Numbered from the stretch's first letter, positions 26,747-35,802 are shown. The stretch is 64,000 nucleotides of DNA from CAZLRH01 sp964562015 (GCA_964562015.1 CAZLRH010000010.1:62001-126000), one strand, 5' to 3'. The notes: a model not told the origin generated them from the letters alone. Numbers and translations: made by a program.

Positions 26747-28099
26747 TTATTCGTTGCGCAGGCACACGGCCGGCTTGATGCGGGCCGCCCGCCACGCCGG
26801 CAACAGGCCGGCCAGCGTGGTAATAATCAGGGTGAAGACGATGATTTTGATAAAATCACCCGACCGGTATTCGACGGGAAAGCTGAGGAATTTGTAGAAC
26901 TCGAGCAGCAAGCGCCGCTCCACGAACAGCTCGATGATGGGCTGGCGGTAATGCAGGAGCAGCCCGGCCAACGCCACGCCGAGGATGGTGCCGGCGACCC
27001 CAATGATAAAGCCTTGGAGGCAAAACACGGTGGCCACATCCCGCGGGCTGGCCCCGAGCGCGCCAAGCATCCCGATTTCGCGGGTCTTGCGCACTACCGA
27101 AGTCACGAGCGAGCTGGCGATGGAAAACGCCGCCACCACGACGATGAAAATCATGATATAAAACATGACGTTCTTTTCCACCAGCAGGATGTCCATCAAG
27201 TCGCTGTTGATTTCATACCACGTGCGCGCGCGCAACGGCAGGGCCTGGCTGTCCTGCGCCCGTTGATGGTTCAACGCCTCAAGTTTTTGGTTAATGGCCA
27301 GCGCGACCTCGGCCGTCGCTGAAATGTCGCCATGGGCGTTGTCGAGCCGCACTTCGATGGCCCCCACGTCCCGGCCCAAGCCATATAAGTCCTGCATGGT
27401 GCGGAGGGTCACCCCGACGGTGTTATTGTCGGCGACGGTCCAGCCGGTTTGGAAAATGCCGGCGATGGTGAGGGAGCGGGGTTCGAGCACGACGTTGTTC
27501 TTCAGCCGGTCCAGCATCAAGGGCGTGGTGACGTCAATGGTGTCGCCGACGTGCGCACCCAAATCCTGGGCCAAGCCCCAACCCAAAAGGATGCTATGGT
27601 CGTCCAGGTCCTCGAATTTGCCCGCCACCAGCATGTCCGCCAGCGGTGGACGCAAGCCGCCCGGATGGTTCACGTCGAAGCCCCGGACGCTCGGGTAGGC
27701 GGTGTCGGTGCCGGCGGCGACATGTTCGTCCGCCGCGCGCGGGTATTGCGGCGGCCAGAGAATACTCTTCGTGGCCATGAAGGCCGGCCGGTTTTCAAAT
27801 TGAAGCATCACAACGCCCATGGCAAAGGGCTCCGCGTAAGTCACGCCCGGCACGGTTTGCAGCAGCTTGACGATTTCCTCGGGCTTCTCAATCAGCCCGC
27901 CCGAACGGACGATGATGTTGCCCTGCGCCCGGATTAGATTGACCTCATATTCCTTGGCAAAGCCGTTCATCACGCTCTGCACCGCCAACAGCACGGTCAC
28001 GCCCAGCGTCACTCCCAACACGGACATCGCGGTGAAAAACGACACCCGCCGCCCGGTGGGGAACAGGTGCTTGAGCGCGAGATAAACGGGCCAGGGCAT
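26747..28099 (-). CDS. lolC: lipoprotein-releasing ABC transporter permease, LolC/LolE family
   Basis: The 450-residue membrane protein has one N-terminal helix with SFFTAMSVLGVTLGVTVLL and VMNGFAKEYE, a large periplasmic domain, and three C-terminal helices with TREIGMLGALGASPRDV, the coupling loop of the LolC/E family. The last residues RPAVCLRNE match the family end. A single lolC-type gene followed by lolD suggests a homodimeric permease, as in LolF-type or simpler systems; a second permease gene is not in the window. Confidence 0.92.
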   Translation of the reverse strand: MPWPVYLALKHLFPTGRRVSFFTAMSVLGVTLGVTVLLAVQSVMNGFAKEYEVNLIRAQGNIIVRSGGLIEKPEEIVKLLQTVPGVTYAEPFAMGVVMLQFENRPAFMATKSILWPPQYPRAADEHVAAGTDTAYPSVRGFDVNHPGGLRPPLADMLVAGKFEDLDDHSILLGWGLAQDLGAHVGDTIDVTTPLMLDRLKNNVVLEPRSLTIAGIFQTGWTVADNNTVGVTLRTMQDLYGLGRDVGAIEVRLDNAHGDISATAEVALAINQKLEALNHQRAQDSQALPLRARTWYEINSDLMDILLVEKNVMFYIMIFIVVVAAFSIASSLVTSVVRKTREIGMLGALGASPRDVATVFCLQGFIIGVAGTILGVALAGLLLHYRQPIIELFVERRLLLEFYKFLSFPVEYRSGDFIKIIVFTLIITTLAGLLPAWRAARIKPAVCLRNE

Positions 28100-28228
28100 G
28101 ACGAGGCGAAAACCGCGACTATGAAGAAAGAACGCCGGGGGATGAAGCTCAAAACCGCGGGTGGGTACTCGGCATCAATAGAGCTCAATCTCTTTGCAGC
28201 GACAGAATCGAAAGTGTATGTCGACCGC

Positions 28229-28258
28229 TTGACGGCAGCGCCACAAGCTGCTTAAAAT
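28229..28258 (+). promoter_or_regulatory. predicted promoter of HAD-like gene
   Basis: TTGACG (28229-28234) and TAAAAT (28253-28258) are spaced by 18 bp. The predicted start, about 28265, gives a leader of about 31 nt before ATG 28296. Confidence 0.5.
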
Positions 28259-28295
28259 ACTCCCCGCTTTGCGATTTTGAAACGTGCGGCCTAAC

Positions 28296-28619
28296 ATGAT
28301 TGTCTTTGTTGATGTAGATGATACGCTTGTGCGGAGTTTCGGCACCAAAAGAATTCCGATTCCTGCTACCATTGAGCATGTCGGACGACTCAAAGCTGAC
28401 GGAGTCAAACTTTACTGCTGGAGTGCTGGCGGAGCGGATTATGCGAGGGCGACTGCTGAAGAGGTTGGTCTTGGCGAGGTGTTCGAAGCGTATCTGCCCA
28501 AGCCAAGAGCTTTGATTGATGATCAGCGGGTGGAGCAGTGGCCGTTTTGCGTTACCGTACACCCAAGTTGGTGTGCGGGCAAAACATGGAGCGATTATCA
28601 GGATCCGACACTGAAGTGA
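28296..28619 (+). CDS. small HAD-superfamily-like protein
   Basis: The 107-residue product begins MIVFVDVDDTLVRSFG, a clear HAD motif I with the nucleophile and acid Asp pair (DVDDT). YCWSAGG fits motif II (Ser), and KPRALIDDQ fits motif IV. It is shorter than most HAD phosphatases and has no cap domain, so it is a minimal form; the substrate is unknown. ATG 28296 is chosen over GTG 28284 by the motif position and promoter. It is convergent with a PIN-domain toxin gene, 6 bp away. Confidence 0.7.
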   Translation: MIVFVDVDDTLVRSFGTKRIPIPATIEHVGRLKADGVKLYCWSAGGADYARATAEEVGLGEVFEAYLPKPRALIDDQRVEQWPFCVTVHPSWCAGKTWSDYQDPTLK

Positions 28620-28624
28620 TCCTC

Positions 28625-29041
28625 TTAGCTGAAAGGAGCCAGCAAGGGAATCGGCTGGTCGCCGTTTTTGCGATAAATTTGAAAATCGCGGTTAAGAGTG
28701 AAAATAACTCCGGCGCGCTGTTGTTCGCACATCCGCACCAGACAGGCGTCGGCCAGCGACATCGGCGTATCATGGCACAAGGTCATCAGGTTTTCGATGC
28801 GCAGCCATTCTCGCTGCAGGTTGAATCGAAGTTCAATCACTTTGCGGTGGAAAAGCTGGAAAAATCGTTCCGGCGAAAATCCCCGCCGCAGGAGAAGATA
28901 GACCGTCTCCGCAAGCACGACGTCGCAGGTTAGCAAGGGTTCGCGGAGCCGGCCAAATTGCTCCCGCACCCAGCCATGAGCGGCTTCCCATTGATCAAGC
29001 AAAGCAATCAGCGGGCCGGTATCAGCGATTATGGTCGCCAC
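28625..29041 (-). CDS. PIN-domain protein, VapC-like toxin
   Basis: The 138-residue product has PIN acidic residues in IIADTGPLIALLD (D7), VVLAETVYLLL and SLADACLVRM. It is probably a ribonuclease toxin. The start is GTG at 29041, inside the last codons of the antitoxin-like gene (13-nt overlap), which suggests translational coupling. A C-terminal TLNRDFQIYRKNG fits the last PIN acidic position. The family (long PIN with an upstream antitoxin ending in NPxYLEGFG) is common in soil and freshwater bacteria. Confidence 0.8.
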   Translation of the reverse strand: MATIIADTGPLIALLDQWEAAHGWVREQFGRLREPLLTCDVVLAETVYLLLRRGFSPERFFQLFHRKVIELRFNLQREWLRIENLMTLCHDTPMSLADACLVRMCEQQRAGVIFTLNRDFQIYRKNGDQPIPLLAPFS

Positions 29042-29259
29042 GATCCAAATCCTTCCAAGTAACGCGGGTTGGTGGCTAAGTCCGAAACACCACCGTCAAA
29101 GCAACCGCATAAATCCCCCGCCCTTTCAAGGAGCGAGCGGGCAGTTGCGCGAGATTTTGCTTTTGGCGACATCCGGTGGGCCGGTGCCGCGCCGACACGC
29201 GGACGCGCCGAACCGGCATTTGGCCGGCGACTCGCCTTGCGCTCAAGGACTGCCTTCAT
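29029..29259 (-). CDS. antitoxin of PIN-domain toxin (short, C-terminal motif recognised)
   Basis: The 76-residue product ends in LLERAGDLCGCFDGGVSDLA then TNPRYLEGFGS, the toxin-binding C-terminus of small antitoxins paired with PIN toxins. The N-terminal half is Arg/Ala-rich and less typical. ATG 29257-29259 is the longest start; ATG 29170-29172 is an alternative that would leave a very short protein. It overlaps the toxin gene by 13 nt. Confidence 0.6.
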   Translation of the reverse strand: MKAVLERKASRRPNAGSARPRVGAAPAHRMSPKAKSRATARSLLERAGDLCGCFDGGVSDLATNPRYLEGFGSWRP

Positions 29260-29308
29260 AACCTCAGATTAAGCCGGGGCCGGGTGCCCGGCAAGTCTGC
29301 ATCAGCGG

Positions 29309-30916
29309 TCAAACAGGCCGAATTTCCAAAGATGGCGCGAGCCCGGGATCGGTGTTGGCGGCCGCTGCCTTCAGCGACGGAAACAAAATCGTGTCGCGGA
29401 TGTTCGCCGCGCCGGTGAGCAGGATGGTCAGGCGATCAATCCCGAGCCCGAGTCCGCCCGCCGGCGGCATGCCGTGCTCGAGGGCGACGAGAAAATCTTC
29501 ATCCATTTTCTGCGTATCGTCGCCGACTTGCTTCTCGAACTGCTCGCGCTGGGCCAGCGGGTCGTTTTGCTCTGAGTACGCCGGAGCGATTTCCTGGCCG
29601 TTGATGCAGAGCTCGAACACATCGAGTGTGCGCGGATCGCCGGGGGTGCTTTTGGCCAAGGGGCACAGCTCCTTGGGGATGTGCGTCACGAAAGTCGGCT
29701 GGATGAGCTTGGGCTCGACGAGTTTTTCAAAGACATCCTGCGTGACGGCGAAATCCGCCAGCGCGGGGTTGACTTCGATCTGGAGGCGCGCGCAGGCCGC
29801 GAGCTTCGCCGTTTTGTCGCGGTCGAACCAGTGCGGATCTTGCGTCGCTTCGATAATCAAATCGCGGTAGGTGACTTCGCGCCACGGGCCGCCAAGCTCG
29901 ATTTCGCCGCCTTCGGGGCGCGGAATGGTGGTGCGACCGCCGAGCGCCGTCTGGCAGATGTATTGCACCAGTTCGCGCACCAAAGTCATCATGCCGCGAA
30001 AATCCGAATAGGCTTGGTAAACCTCGAGCATCGTGAATTCGGGGTTGTGCTTGCGGGAAAGCCCCTCGTTGCGAAACACGCGGCCCACTTCAAACACGCG
30101 GTCAAAGCCGCCCACCAACAGGCGCTTGAGATGCAGTTCGAGCGCGATGCGCAAATAAAAATCGCACGACAGCGCGTTGAAATGCGTGATGAACGGCCGC
30201 GCCGCCGCGCCGCCCGCCACGTTTTGCAGCACCGGCGTTTCCACCTCGATGAATTCCCGCGCCCAGAGAAATTCGCGAATGGCGCGGATGATGCGGCTGC
30301 GCGTCTGGAAGCGCGCGCGCGACTCCGGATTGACCACGAGGTCGAGGTAGCGCTGCCGGTAAATTTGTTCGCTGTCGGTCAACCCATGCCACTTTTCCGG
30401 CAGCGGACGCAGGGCCTTCGCCACGAGCGCGTACTTCTTCGCGCGGATGGTGATTTCGCCGGTCTTGGTTTTGAACACCGGCCCGGCCACGCCGAGAATG
30501 TCGCCGAAATCGAGTTTCTTGAACGCCGCGTAACCCTCCTCGCCCACTTCGTCCTTGCGCACATAGACCTGGATGATGCCATCGCGGTCGAGCAGCTTGA
30601 TGAAGCTGGCCTTGCCCATCTCGCGAAACACCATCAGCCGGCCCGCGACTGAAACCTCCGGGCCAAATTCCTGGCCCTCGACGTAAAGCTTGAGCGCCTG
30701 GGCGGAGGTGTGCGTCTGCGGCCAGTTGGCGGTAAACGGGTCGTGGCCCGCCGCGCGCAATTCCTGCAGGCGCGCCAGGCGCACGGCGCGCAAGTCGCTG
30801 CTATCCGGCGTCGGGGCGGCCGGGCTGCCGCCGGAAGATGGGCCGTGACCGGAAGAAGCATTCTGGCCGGGAGAAGGGCTCTGGCCCGACGGTTGAGAAA
30901 GGGAGTCCGCGCTCAT
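29309..30916 (-). CDS. lysS: lysyl-tRNA synthetase, class II
   Basis: LysS charges tRNA-Lys. The OB-fold anticodon-binding domain (about residues 60-165) is followed by the class II core with motif 2 FRNEGLSRKHNPEFTMLE and motif 3 GLGLGIDRLTILLTG. ATG 30914-30916 is chosen; the frame is open to 31000. The first 40 residues are Ser/Gly/Pro-rich and not part of the fold, an unusual disordered lead. A short C-terminal tail follows the motif 3 helix. Length is 535, against about 500 usual. Confidence 0.95.
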   Translation of the reverse strand: MSADSLSQPSGQSPSPGQNASSGHGPSSGGSPAAPTPDSSDLRAVRLARLQELRAAGHDPFTANWPQTHTSAQALKLYVEGQEFGPEVSVAGRLMVFREMGKASFIKLLDRDGIIQVYVRKDEVGEEGYAAFKKLDFGDILGVAGPVFKTKTGEITIRAKKYALVAKALRPLPEKWHGLTDSEQIYRQRYLDLVVNPESRARFQTRSRIIRAIREFLWAREFIEVETPVLQNVAGGAAARPFITHFNALSCDFYLRIALELHLKRLLVGGFDRVFEVGRVFRNEGLSRKHNPEFTMLEVYQAYSDFRGMMTLVRELVQYICQTALGGRTTIPRPEGGEIELGGPWREVTYRDLIIEATQDPHWFDRDKTAKLAACARLQIEVNPALADFAVTQDVFEKLVEPKLIQPTFVTHIPKELCPLAKSTPGDPRTLDVFELCINGQEIAPAYSEQNDPLAQREQFEKQVGDDTQKMDEDFLVALEHGMPPAGGLGLGIDRLTILLTGAANIRDTILFPSLKAAAANTDPGLAPSLEIRPV

Positions 30917-31016
30917 GGAAAAACGAACACCATGACGCCCGCCGCGCGCGGAGGCAAGATTTAGGCGTGGGAGGTAACCGATTATCGTTAGCCCGTCCAC
31001 TGAACGTACGGGACGA

Positions 31017-31628
31017 TCAATAAATCATGTCGTCAGCCATAAGAAACAAAACCGGTGAATCCGTCGGCCCAGGCTGTCCCTCATTAAATTTTCCGCTTCG
31101 AAGAAAACCTAAATGAACTGCATTTATTGCTCTTTTCGTTATGTGCCAAGGTGGAGCACCGTCGTCATGGCTTGCATCTTCAATATAAAACATTTTTCCG
31201 TTTTCAACTATCAGCCAATCATAAATAGGATCGCCCTCGACCGTGCTCAAGCGGCGATACAAGCCATAATGGCCGTTGCCTGACTTGAACATTTCATAGA
31301 GTTTGCGCTTTTGCCGATTCGATTCCTCGATCATCGGCATTCCAGGCGTTTGGCGGATGGATTGGGCGAAATCGTCTGGCAAATGCTGGTCAAAAAGCAA
31401 TCCTCGATCATAATGCTCGTCCACCCACGATGCGTAGGTGGCCCAAGGAATGCAGAAGAAATGAATTACAGGTCGGTAGAGCAGCCACGCCAATAAAAAA
31501 GAGCCGACAACTATGACCCCTCGGCGATTGGTGCCTTTGACGAACCAGCGAATAATCCAGCCAGCCAGTAGAGCGCCAATAAGTAGGTACGCTTGGTAGG
31601 CGAATAGATCCAAGTGCATGAGGGACAT
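31017..31628 (-). CDS. hypothetical membrane protein
   Basis: The 203-residue product has two membrane helices in the first 65 residues (YLLIGALLAGWIIRWF and GVIVVGSFLLAWLLYRPVI) followed by a soluble domain with WDE-type acidic and Tyr-rich segments. No known motif was recognised. The local base composition is more A/T-rich than its neighbours, and the gene lies between lysS and the homoserine dehydrogenase gene, so it may have been acquired. ATG at 31626-31628 begins MSLMHLDL. Confidence 0.55.
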   Translation of the reverse strand: MSLMHLDLFAYQAYLLIGALLAGWIIRWFVKGTNRRGVIVVGSFLLAWLLYRPVIHFFCIPWATYASWVDEHYDRGLLFDQHLPDDFAQSIRQTPGMPMIEESNRQKRKLYEMFKSGNGHYGLYRRLSTVEGDPIYDWLIVENGKMFYIEDASHDDGAPPWHITKRAINAVHLGFLRSGKFNEGQPGPTDSPVLFLMADDMIY

Positions 31629-31686
31629 TGAGTTGCAAGCTAGAGTCTTCAGCAGGACACTCTATCGCTTTCTCAACAATACATTC

Positions 31687-33021
31687 TCATACCACTTCAT
31701 CTTCCAAAATCCGCAACAAAAACGGCGCGCCCAAGACCACGCGCAGTTTCTTCAGCCCGCGGATGGCTTGATGCACCGATTGCTCGTCCGAGGCGTGCGT
31801 GGTGAAAATCAGCTCGGCGGTTTTGCGCACGCGGTCTTCGTGCTGGATCATCGTCGCGATGGAGATGCGGTGGTCCGCCAGCACGCGAGCGACTTCCGCC
31901 AGCACGCCCGGGCGGTCCTGCACGGTCAGGCGCAAATAAAAGCGCCCCGTGATTTCCGCGAGCGACGCGATCGCAATGCCCGCGCCCAAATTTTTGTACG
32001 TGGTGGCGTCTTCCTCGCAAATCACAGGCGGCGGCGCGCCGCGCAGGGCGACCACGGCGTCGGCAATATCGCTCAACACCGCGCTGGCGGTGGCGTCCTG
32101 CCCGGCGCCGCGGCCGACGAGCACCGTCGAGCCCGCCACGTCGGCACTCAGGCACACGCCATTGAACACGTCGTCCACCGACGCCAGCAAATTGCGCGTG
32201 GGCAGGAGGCACGGGTGCACGCGCGCAAACACGCGGTTGGTGGAGAAATCGCGGCTGATGATGGCGAGGAGCTTGACCGCGTAGCCGAGCTCCTTGGCGT
32301 AGGATAAATCGTGCGGCGTCACGTCGCGAATGCCTTGCACGAGCATCTGGCGCGGCTTGATCCAGCGGCCGTGCGCGAGGTAGGCAAGAATGACGGCCTT
32401 GTGCGCGGCGTCCCAGCCGTCCACGTCGAGCGATTCATCGGCCTCCGCGTAACCGAGGCGCTTGGCGTCGGCGAGAATCTCGGCGAACGGGCGGCCCTCG
32501 CGCGCCATGCGGGTGAGGATGTAATTACAAGTGCCGTTGAGGATGCCGTAAATCAGCCGGAAGCGATTCGCGATCAGGCCCTCGCGAATTACTTTGATGA
32601 TCGGAATGCCGCCGGCGACGCTCGCCTCGAAAAAATAATGGCCATGCCCTTGCTGCACGAGGCGGAACAGTTCCGCGCCGTGCGCGGCCAGCAGCGCCTT
32701 GTTGCCGGTGACGACCGCTTTGCCCAGGCTCAAGGCGCGCGCGGTGAGCACCCGGGCTTCGGTCACCCCGCCAATTAATTCGCACACGATGTCGATGGAC
32801 GGGTCGTCCACAATCGACGCGAGGTCGGTGGTCAAAATCTTGCGCGGGGCGGCGATGGTGCGGCGCTTGCGCAAGTCGCGCACTCCTATGCGGGCAATCT
32901 CGAGACCCACGCCCAGGCGCCGCTCCAGCGCGGCGCGATTGCTGTGCAGGTGTTTCCACACCCCCTGCCCAACCGTGCCGAAGCCGAGCAAACCGATGCG
33001 TATGGTGCGCTTGTCCGCCAT
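31687..33021 (-). CDS. hom: homoserine dehydrogenase
   Basis: The enzyme reduces aspartate semialdehyde to homoserine for threonine and methionine synthesis. RIGLLGFGTVGQGVW (residues about 7-21) is the NAD(P)-binding loop, GNKALLAAHG and EASVAGGIPII form the substrate region, and the DVDGWDAAHK motif is diagnostic. A C-terminal ACT domain (DRPGVLAEVARVLADHRISI) suggests feedback control by threonine. The 444 length is standard. No thrB or thrC gene is adjacent. Confidence 0.95.
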   Translation of the reverse strand: MADKRTIRIGLLGFGTVGQGVWKHLHSNRAALERRLGVGLEIARIGVRDLRKRRTIAAPRKILTTDLASIVDDPSIDIVCELIGGVTEARVLTARALSLGKAVVTGNKALLAAHGAELFRLVQQGHGHYFFEASVAGGIPIIKVIREGLIANRFRLIYGILNGTCNYILTRMAREGRPFAEILADAKRLGYAEADESLDVDGWDAAHKAVILAYLAHGRWIKPRQMLVQGIRDVTPHDLSYAKELGYAVKLLAIISRDFSTNRVFARVHPCLLPTRNLLASVDDVFNGVCLSADVAGSTVLVGRGAGQDATASAVLSDIADAVVALRGAPPPVICEEDATTYKNLGAGIAIASLAEITGRFYLRLTVQDRPGVLAEVARVLADHRISIATMIQHEDRVRKTAELIFTTHASDEQSVHQAIRGLKKLRVVLGAPFLLRILEDEVV

Positions 33022-33070
33022 GGAGAAAGGCCAATGAATGGGGCCGCCAGAGTGGGCCTGGCCGAACCCC

Positions 33071-33266
33071 AGAGCACACAGAGAACGCGGAGAAAGTCAA
33101 ACGTCGAGCGGTGGCCACGCAAAGGCTGAAGGCAAAAGGATGAATTTCCCCATGCCGGCTGAAAACCCTCCCTCCGTTGCTGCATTCCAGAAAACCGTCA
33201 TGACTTCAGTGCCTTCTGTCGCCTTAGTGGCGTTCTTCTCTGTGTTCTCTGCGCCTCTGCGGTTCA
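33071..33266. repeat. inverted repeat of reiterated 9-nt words
   Basis: The left arm 33071-33096 (agagcacacagagaacgcgg...) is the imperfect complement of the right arm 33233-33266, whose words ttctctgtg, ttctctgcg and cctctgcgg recur every 9 nt. It fills the gap between hom and plsY. Nothing else was recognised in this gap. Confidence 0.6.
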
Positions 33267-33275
33267 ATCTTCCTC

Positions 33276-33899
33276 TTATTTCTTCTTCGCAAACCGCGCC
33301 TCGGTGCCGGCGAGCAGGCGCTTGATGTTCGCGCGATGGCGGACCACGATGAGCACCGCAATTACCGCGCACAGGCCGACATTCGGTGGCTGCTGGTTGA
33401 AGGCCCACGCCACCGGCGTCAGCGCGAGGCCCATGAGCAGCGAGGCCAGCGACACATAACGCGTCGAGTAAAACACCACCAGCCACACGGCGATGCCCGC
33501 GAGCATCACCAGCGGCATCAGCGCAAACAAGCCGCCCACGGTGGTGGACACTCCTTTGCCGCCGCGAAATTTGAGAAACATCGAGCAACTGTGGCCGATG
33601 ATCGCGCCCGCCAGCCCCGCAATGCCCATCCAGGTCACGGGTGCACTGTCGGGCAGCGCGTGGAGCGCCTCGAGTGCGCGCGGCCAGCCCGCGGCGACAA
33701 TGCCCTTCAGGCAATCCAGCGCGAAAACGATATTGCCCGCCGTCTTCCCGAGGACGCGCTTCACATTCGTGGCGCCGGGGTTGCCGCTGCCTTCCTTGAG
33801 AATGTCCACCCCGCGCCGCCGGGCAATCATTACGGCAAACGAAATCGAGCCGAGCACATAGCCGAGGACGGCGGAAACGATGATCCAGGCGGAGGGCAT
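33276..33899 (-). CDS. plsY: glycerol-3-phosphate acyltransferase PlsY
   Basis: PlsY transfers acyl groups from acyl-phosphate to glycerol-3-phosphate, the first step of phospholipid synthesis. The three loop motifs are visible: GSGNPGATNVKRVLGK, GHSCSMFLKFRGGKGVSTT and the later ANIKRLLAGTE. Five hydrophobic segments match the family. ATG 33897-33899 (207 residues) is chosen; the frame is open far upstream, but that part overlaps unrelated sequence. The leader is C/T-rich with no Shine-Dalgarno site. Confidence 0.93.
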   Translation of the reverse strand: MPSAWIIVSAVLGYVLGSISFAVMIARRRGVDILKEGSGNPGATNVKRVLGKTAGNIVFALDCLKGIVAAGWPRALEALHALPDSAPVTWMGIAGLAGAIIGHSCSMFLKFRGGKGVSTTVGGLFALMPLVMLAGIAVWLVVFYSTRYVSLASLLMGLALTPVAWAFNQQPPNVGLCAVIAVLIVVRHRANIKRLLAGTEARFAKKK

Positions 33900-34123
33900 G
33901 GGAGGACGCAGACGGAAAACTGGATGCAGAAAGTAGAAGGTCGCGCGTAGAAGGGGAAGAAAGAAAGGCGGTGCGGCGAGGCGCCGGGGTTGGTTTTGTC
34001 GGGGAAAGTTGCCGGCGTCAGGCGGAGAATTTGGTCGATACGGGCTTCTGCAGGGTGGGAATTTATTTGAATCGGGCGCAGTTTGCGGGGAGCGTGGCGA
34101 AGCGCGCGCCGTCCAGGCCATTT

Positions 34124-34585
34124 ATGCAATTACTCGCGGTCATCCTCCAAAGCATCCTGCTCGCCCTGTTTCTGATGCAGGACACGGTGAATCTGGCGCC
34201 CTTCAATAATTTGGCGGCCCAAATCCGGAGGTTGGGCTGGGCCAAAACGATCCTTGGCACGTGCATCACCGCCGGTTGCGCCGCGGCGAGCCTTTATTTG
34301 ACGATCAAGTACCGCGGCGCGCCCCTGCCTTTGGGTGCCAAACTCTTTTTCGTGCTCTGGTGGGGCATGCTCATGCTGGGCATGTGGATGGCGTGGTACC
34401 AGCCGTACTTCTTTGGCCCGAGCGCGAAGGATCTGGAGCTTTATCATGACCTCTTTGAGGGCACGCATTCAATATTGCCCGCCCGTCATGGCTTTCGCGG
34501 TCCGAACACCTTGCATTTGGTTCTGCATTTTTTCATGATTGCGTGCGCCGTGCTCGGGCTCTTGAAAGTGGCCGGCGGGTACTGA
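34124..34585 (+). CDS. hypothetical membrane protein
   Basis: The 153-residue product has four hydrophobic segments (about residues 1-18, 43-62, 72-93 and 133-150). A soluble loop contains GPSAKDLELYHDLFEGTHSI. No family was recognised. It lies 15 bp upstream of a second small membrane-protein gene on the same strand, so the two may form an operon. ATG 34124 is preferred because the first helix begins there. Confidence 0.6.
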   Translation: MQLLAVILQSILLALFLMQDTVNLAPFNNLAAQIRRLGWAKTILGTCITAGCAAASLYLTIKYRGAPLPLGAKLFFVLWWGMLMLGMWMAWYQPYFFGPSAKDLELYHDLFEGTHSILPARHGFRGPNTLHLVLHFFMIACAVLGLLKVAGGY

Positions 34586-34599
34586 GGCAATTTTCCCCC

Positions 34600-35055
34600 A
34601 TGAAACGTGTCGTCGTTATCGCGGTCTTTTTCCTGGCGGGAGCCCTTTTCGGCTGGGGTATCTGGGCGCCGACGCTCGCGTGGTTTTCTCTTCCGAACGA
34701 TCCGAATGCGCAAGGCGCGGATCTCGCCACGATGGCGGGATTTGTGCTGAGTTGGGGCCTCCTCTTTGCTTCGGCCCCGCTGGGGGCCGGGTTGCGCGGC
34801 CAGCCACCGCTGGCGGTGGCGCCGCTTTTGCTCTACCTTATTCTCGGCGGGCTGATTAGCGGCTTGGTGGCGTACTATTTCCACGCGCTGCACACGTCCA
34901 CGGCCTCGCTCGCTGCGCGCCTTGGCGGCAAGGGCGCGCTCACGATCCACCGGCAGCCGATTACCCGTATCCCGCTCATCGGGGCGGCCTTCGTTTTCGT
35001 CATGGCCGGCACGCAGCGGCTGCTGGCTTCGGCGAAACCGAGCAAGGAGCGATAG
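34600..35055 (+). CDS. hypothetical membrane protein
   Basis: The 151-residue product has four hydrophobic segments, the first at residues 3-25 (VVVIAVFFLAGALFGWGIW) with small-residue packing. No motif was recognised. It follows the preceding membrane-protein gene by 15 bp and ends 36 bp before the convergent vapC3 gene. The C-terminus is basic. Confidence 0.6.
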   Translation: MKRVVVIAVFFLAGALFGWGIWAPTLAWFSLPNDPNAQGADLATMAGFVLSWGLLFASAPLGAGLRGQPPLAVAPLLLYLILGGLISGLVAYYFHALHTSTASLAARLGGKGALTIHRQPITRIPLIGAAFVFVMAGTQRLLASAKPSKER

Positions 35056-35090
35056 GCTCAAGCGCGGTCCGTTTGGCGTCGCGAGATAAA

Positions 35091-35468
35091 TTACCAGCCC
35101 ACGCGTTTGAGCCCCGGCACGGCGTCAAAATGACCGTCGCGGGTTAAGACAGGGAGGTCATACTGACGGGCCGGAGCGGCAATCCACAAATCGTTGCCGG
35201 GGATCGGTCGCCCGCGAGCTTTCAAGTCCGCGCGGATATCGGCATAGTGTGACGCAGTCATTGAAATGATATCGAACACCGCAACATCTTGTAGTAGATG
35301 TTCCAAGTCGCGCTCTAACCGCTTTCGCTGGGACGAGCTTTTTAGACCAAAACGATATTCTCCGAGGACTATCACGGGTAGGGCCAGCAGCGGCGCCGAT
35401 TCGATCACGTTCGCGAGGGCCTCATTTTTGGCGAGGAAATCCGACAGCGCATTGGTGTCTAGAATCAT
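35091..35468 (-). CDS. vapC: PIN-domain toxin, VapC family
   Basis: The 125-residue PIN ribonuclease carries D4 (MILDTNAL), E (VLGEYRFG), D (GNDLWIAA) and D (TRDGHFD), all acidic positions present. The motif LDTNALSDFLA is typical of VapC. ATG 35466-35468 overlaps the antitoxin stop as ATGA. The usual target is tRNA or rRNA; the specific one is not predictable. Confidence 0.9.
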   Translation of the reverse strand: MILDTNALSDFLAKNEALANVIESAPLLALPVIVLGEYRFGLKSSSQRKRLERDLEHLLQDVAVFDIISMTASHYADIRADLKARGRPIPGNDLWIAAPARQYDLPVLTRDGHFDAVPGLKRVGW

Positions 35469-35752
35469 TTCCAGTCGTCCGGGTGAATTTTTTCACATGC
35501 GTCTTCAATAACCTGCTTAACGTGTTCCAACTCATCAGCCAAGTCGGCACTACGGCCATAGTGCTTCATCCAGGGCTTTTTAAATGCGCCAGCCATTTCC
35601 ATCCAGGGCTTAGTTTTCACCGCCGTTGGCTTGGAAAGCACTTTGTCGGCCACCGCCGTAATGACGAATTGGCCCAAGGTTTGCCCGTGCGCGCTGGCCG
35701 ATTTTTTGGCCGCGCGATGCAATTCCTCCGACAATTCAACGATTGTTTTCAC
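35465..35752 (-). CDS. antitoxin of VapBC pair
   Basis: The 95-residue product begins MKTIVELSEELHRAAKKSAS, a ribbon-helix-helix-like start that would bind DNA, and has a C-terminal toxin-binding part. The start is GTG at 35750-35752. A promoter directly upstream places the transcription start at about the GTG itself, suggesting a leaderless transcript. It overlaps vapC by 4 nt. Confidence 0.8.
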   Translation of the reverse strand: MKTIVELSEELHRAAKKSASAHGQTLGQFVITAVADKVLSKPTAVKTKPWMEMAGAFKKPWMKHYGRSADLADELEHVKQVIEDACEKIHPDDWK

Positions 35753-35759
35753 AAACCCA

Positions 35760-35789
35760 ATACTATCATCAAAACAGGGCCAAAAGCAA
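35760..35789 (-). promoter_or_regulatory. predicted promoter of the second vapBC
   Basis: On the minus strand TTGCTT (near 35789) is followed after 18 bp by TAGTAT (near 35765-35760). The predicted start lies within about 1-2 nt of the GTG start codon at 35752. Confidence 0.45.
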
Positions 35790-35802
35790 GTGAGAGCGTG
35801 GC

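Noticed and set aside
28142..28255. small open frame (37 residues, GGYSASIELNLFAATESKVY)
   Set aside because: It could be a small protein, but the good promoter for the HAD-like gene overlaps its end (28229-28258), and no homologue was recognised.
33245..33270. tRNA T-loop-like ggttcaatc near plsY
   Set aside because: It is part of the reiterated-word repeat and lacks the other tRNA arms.
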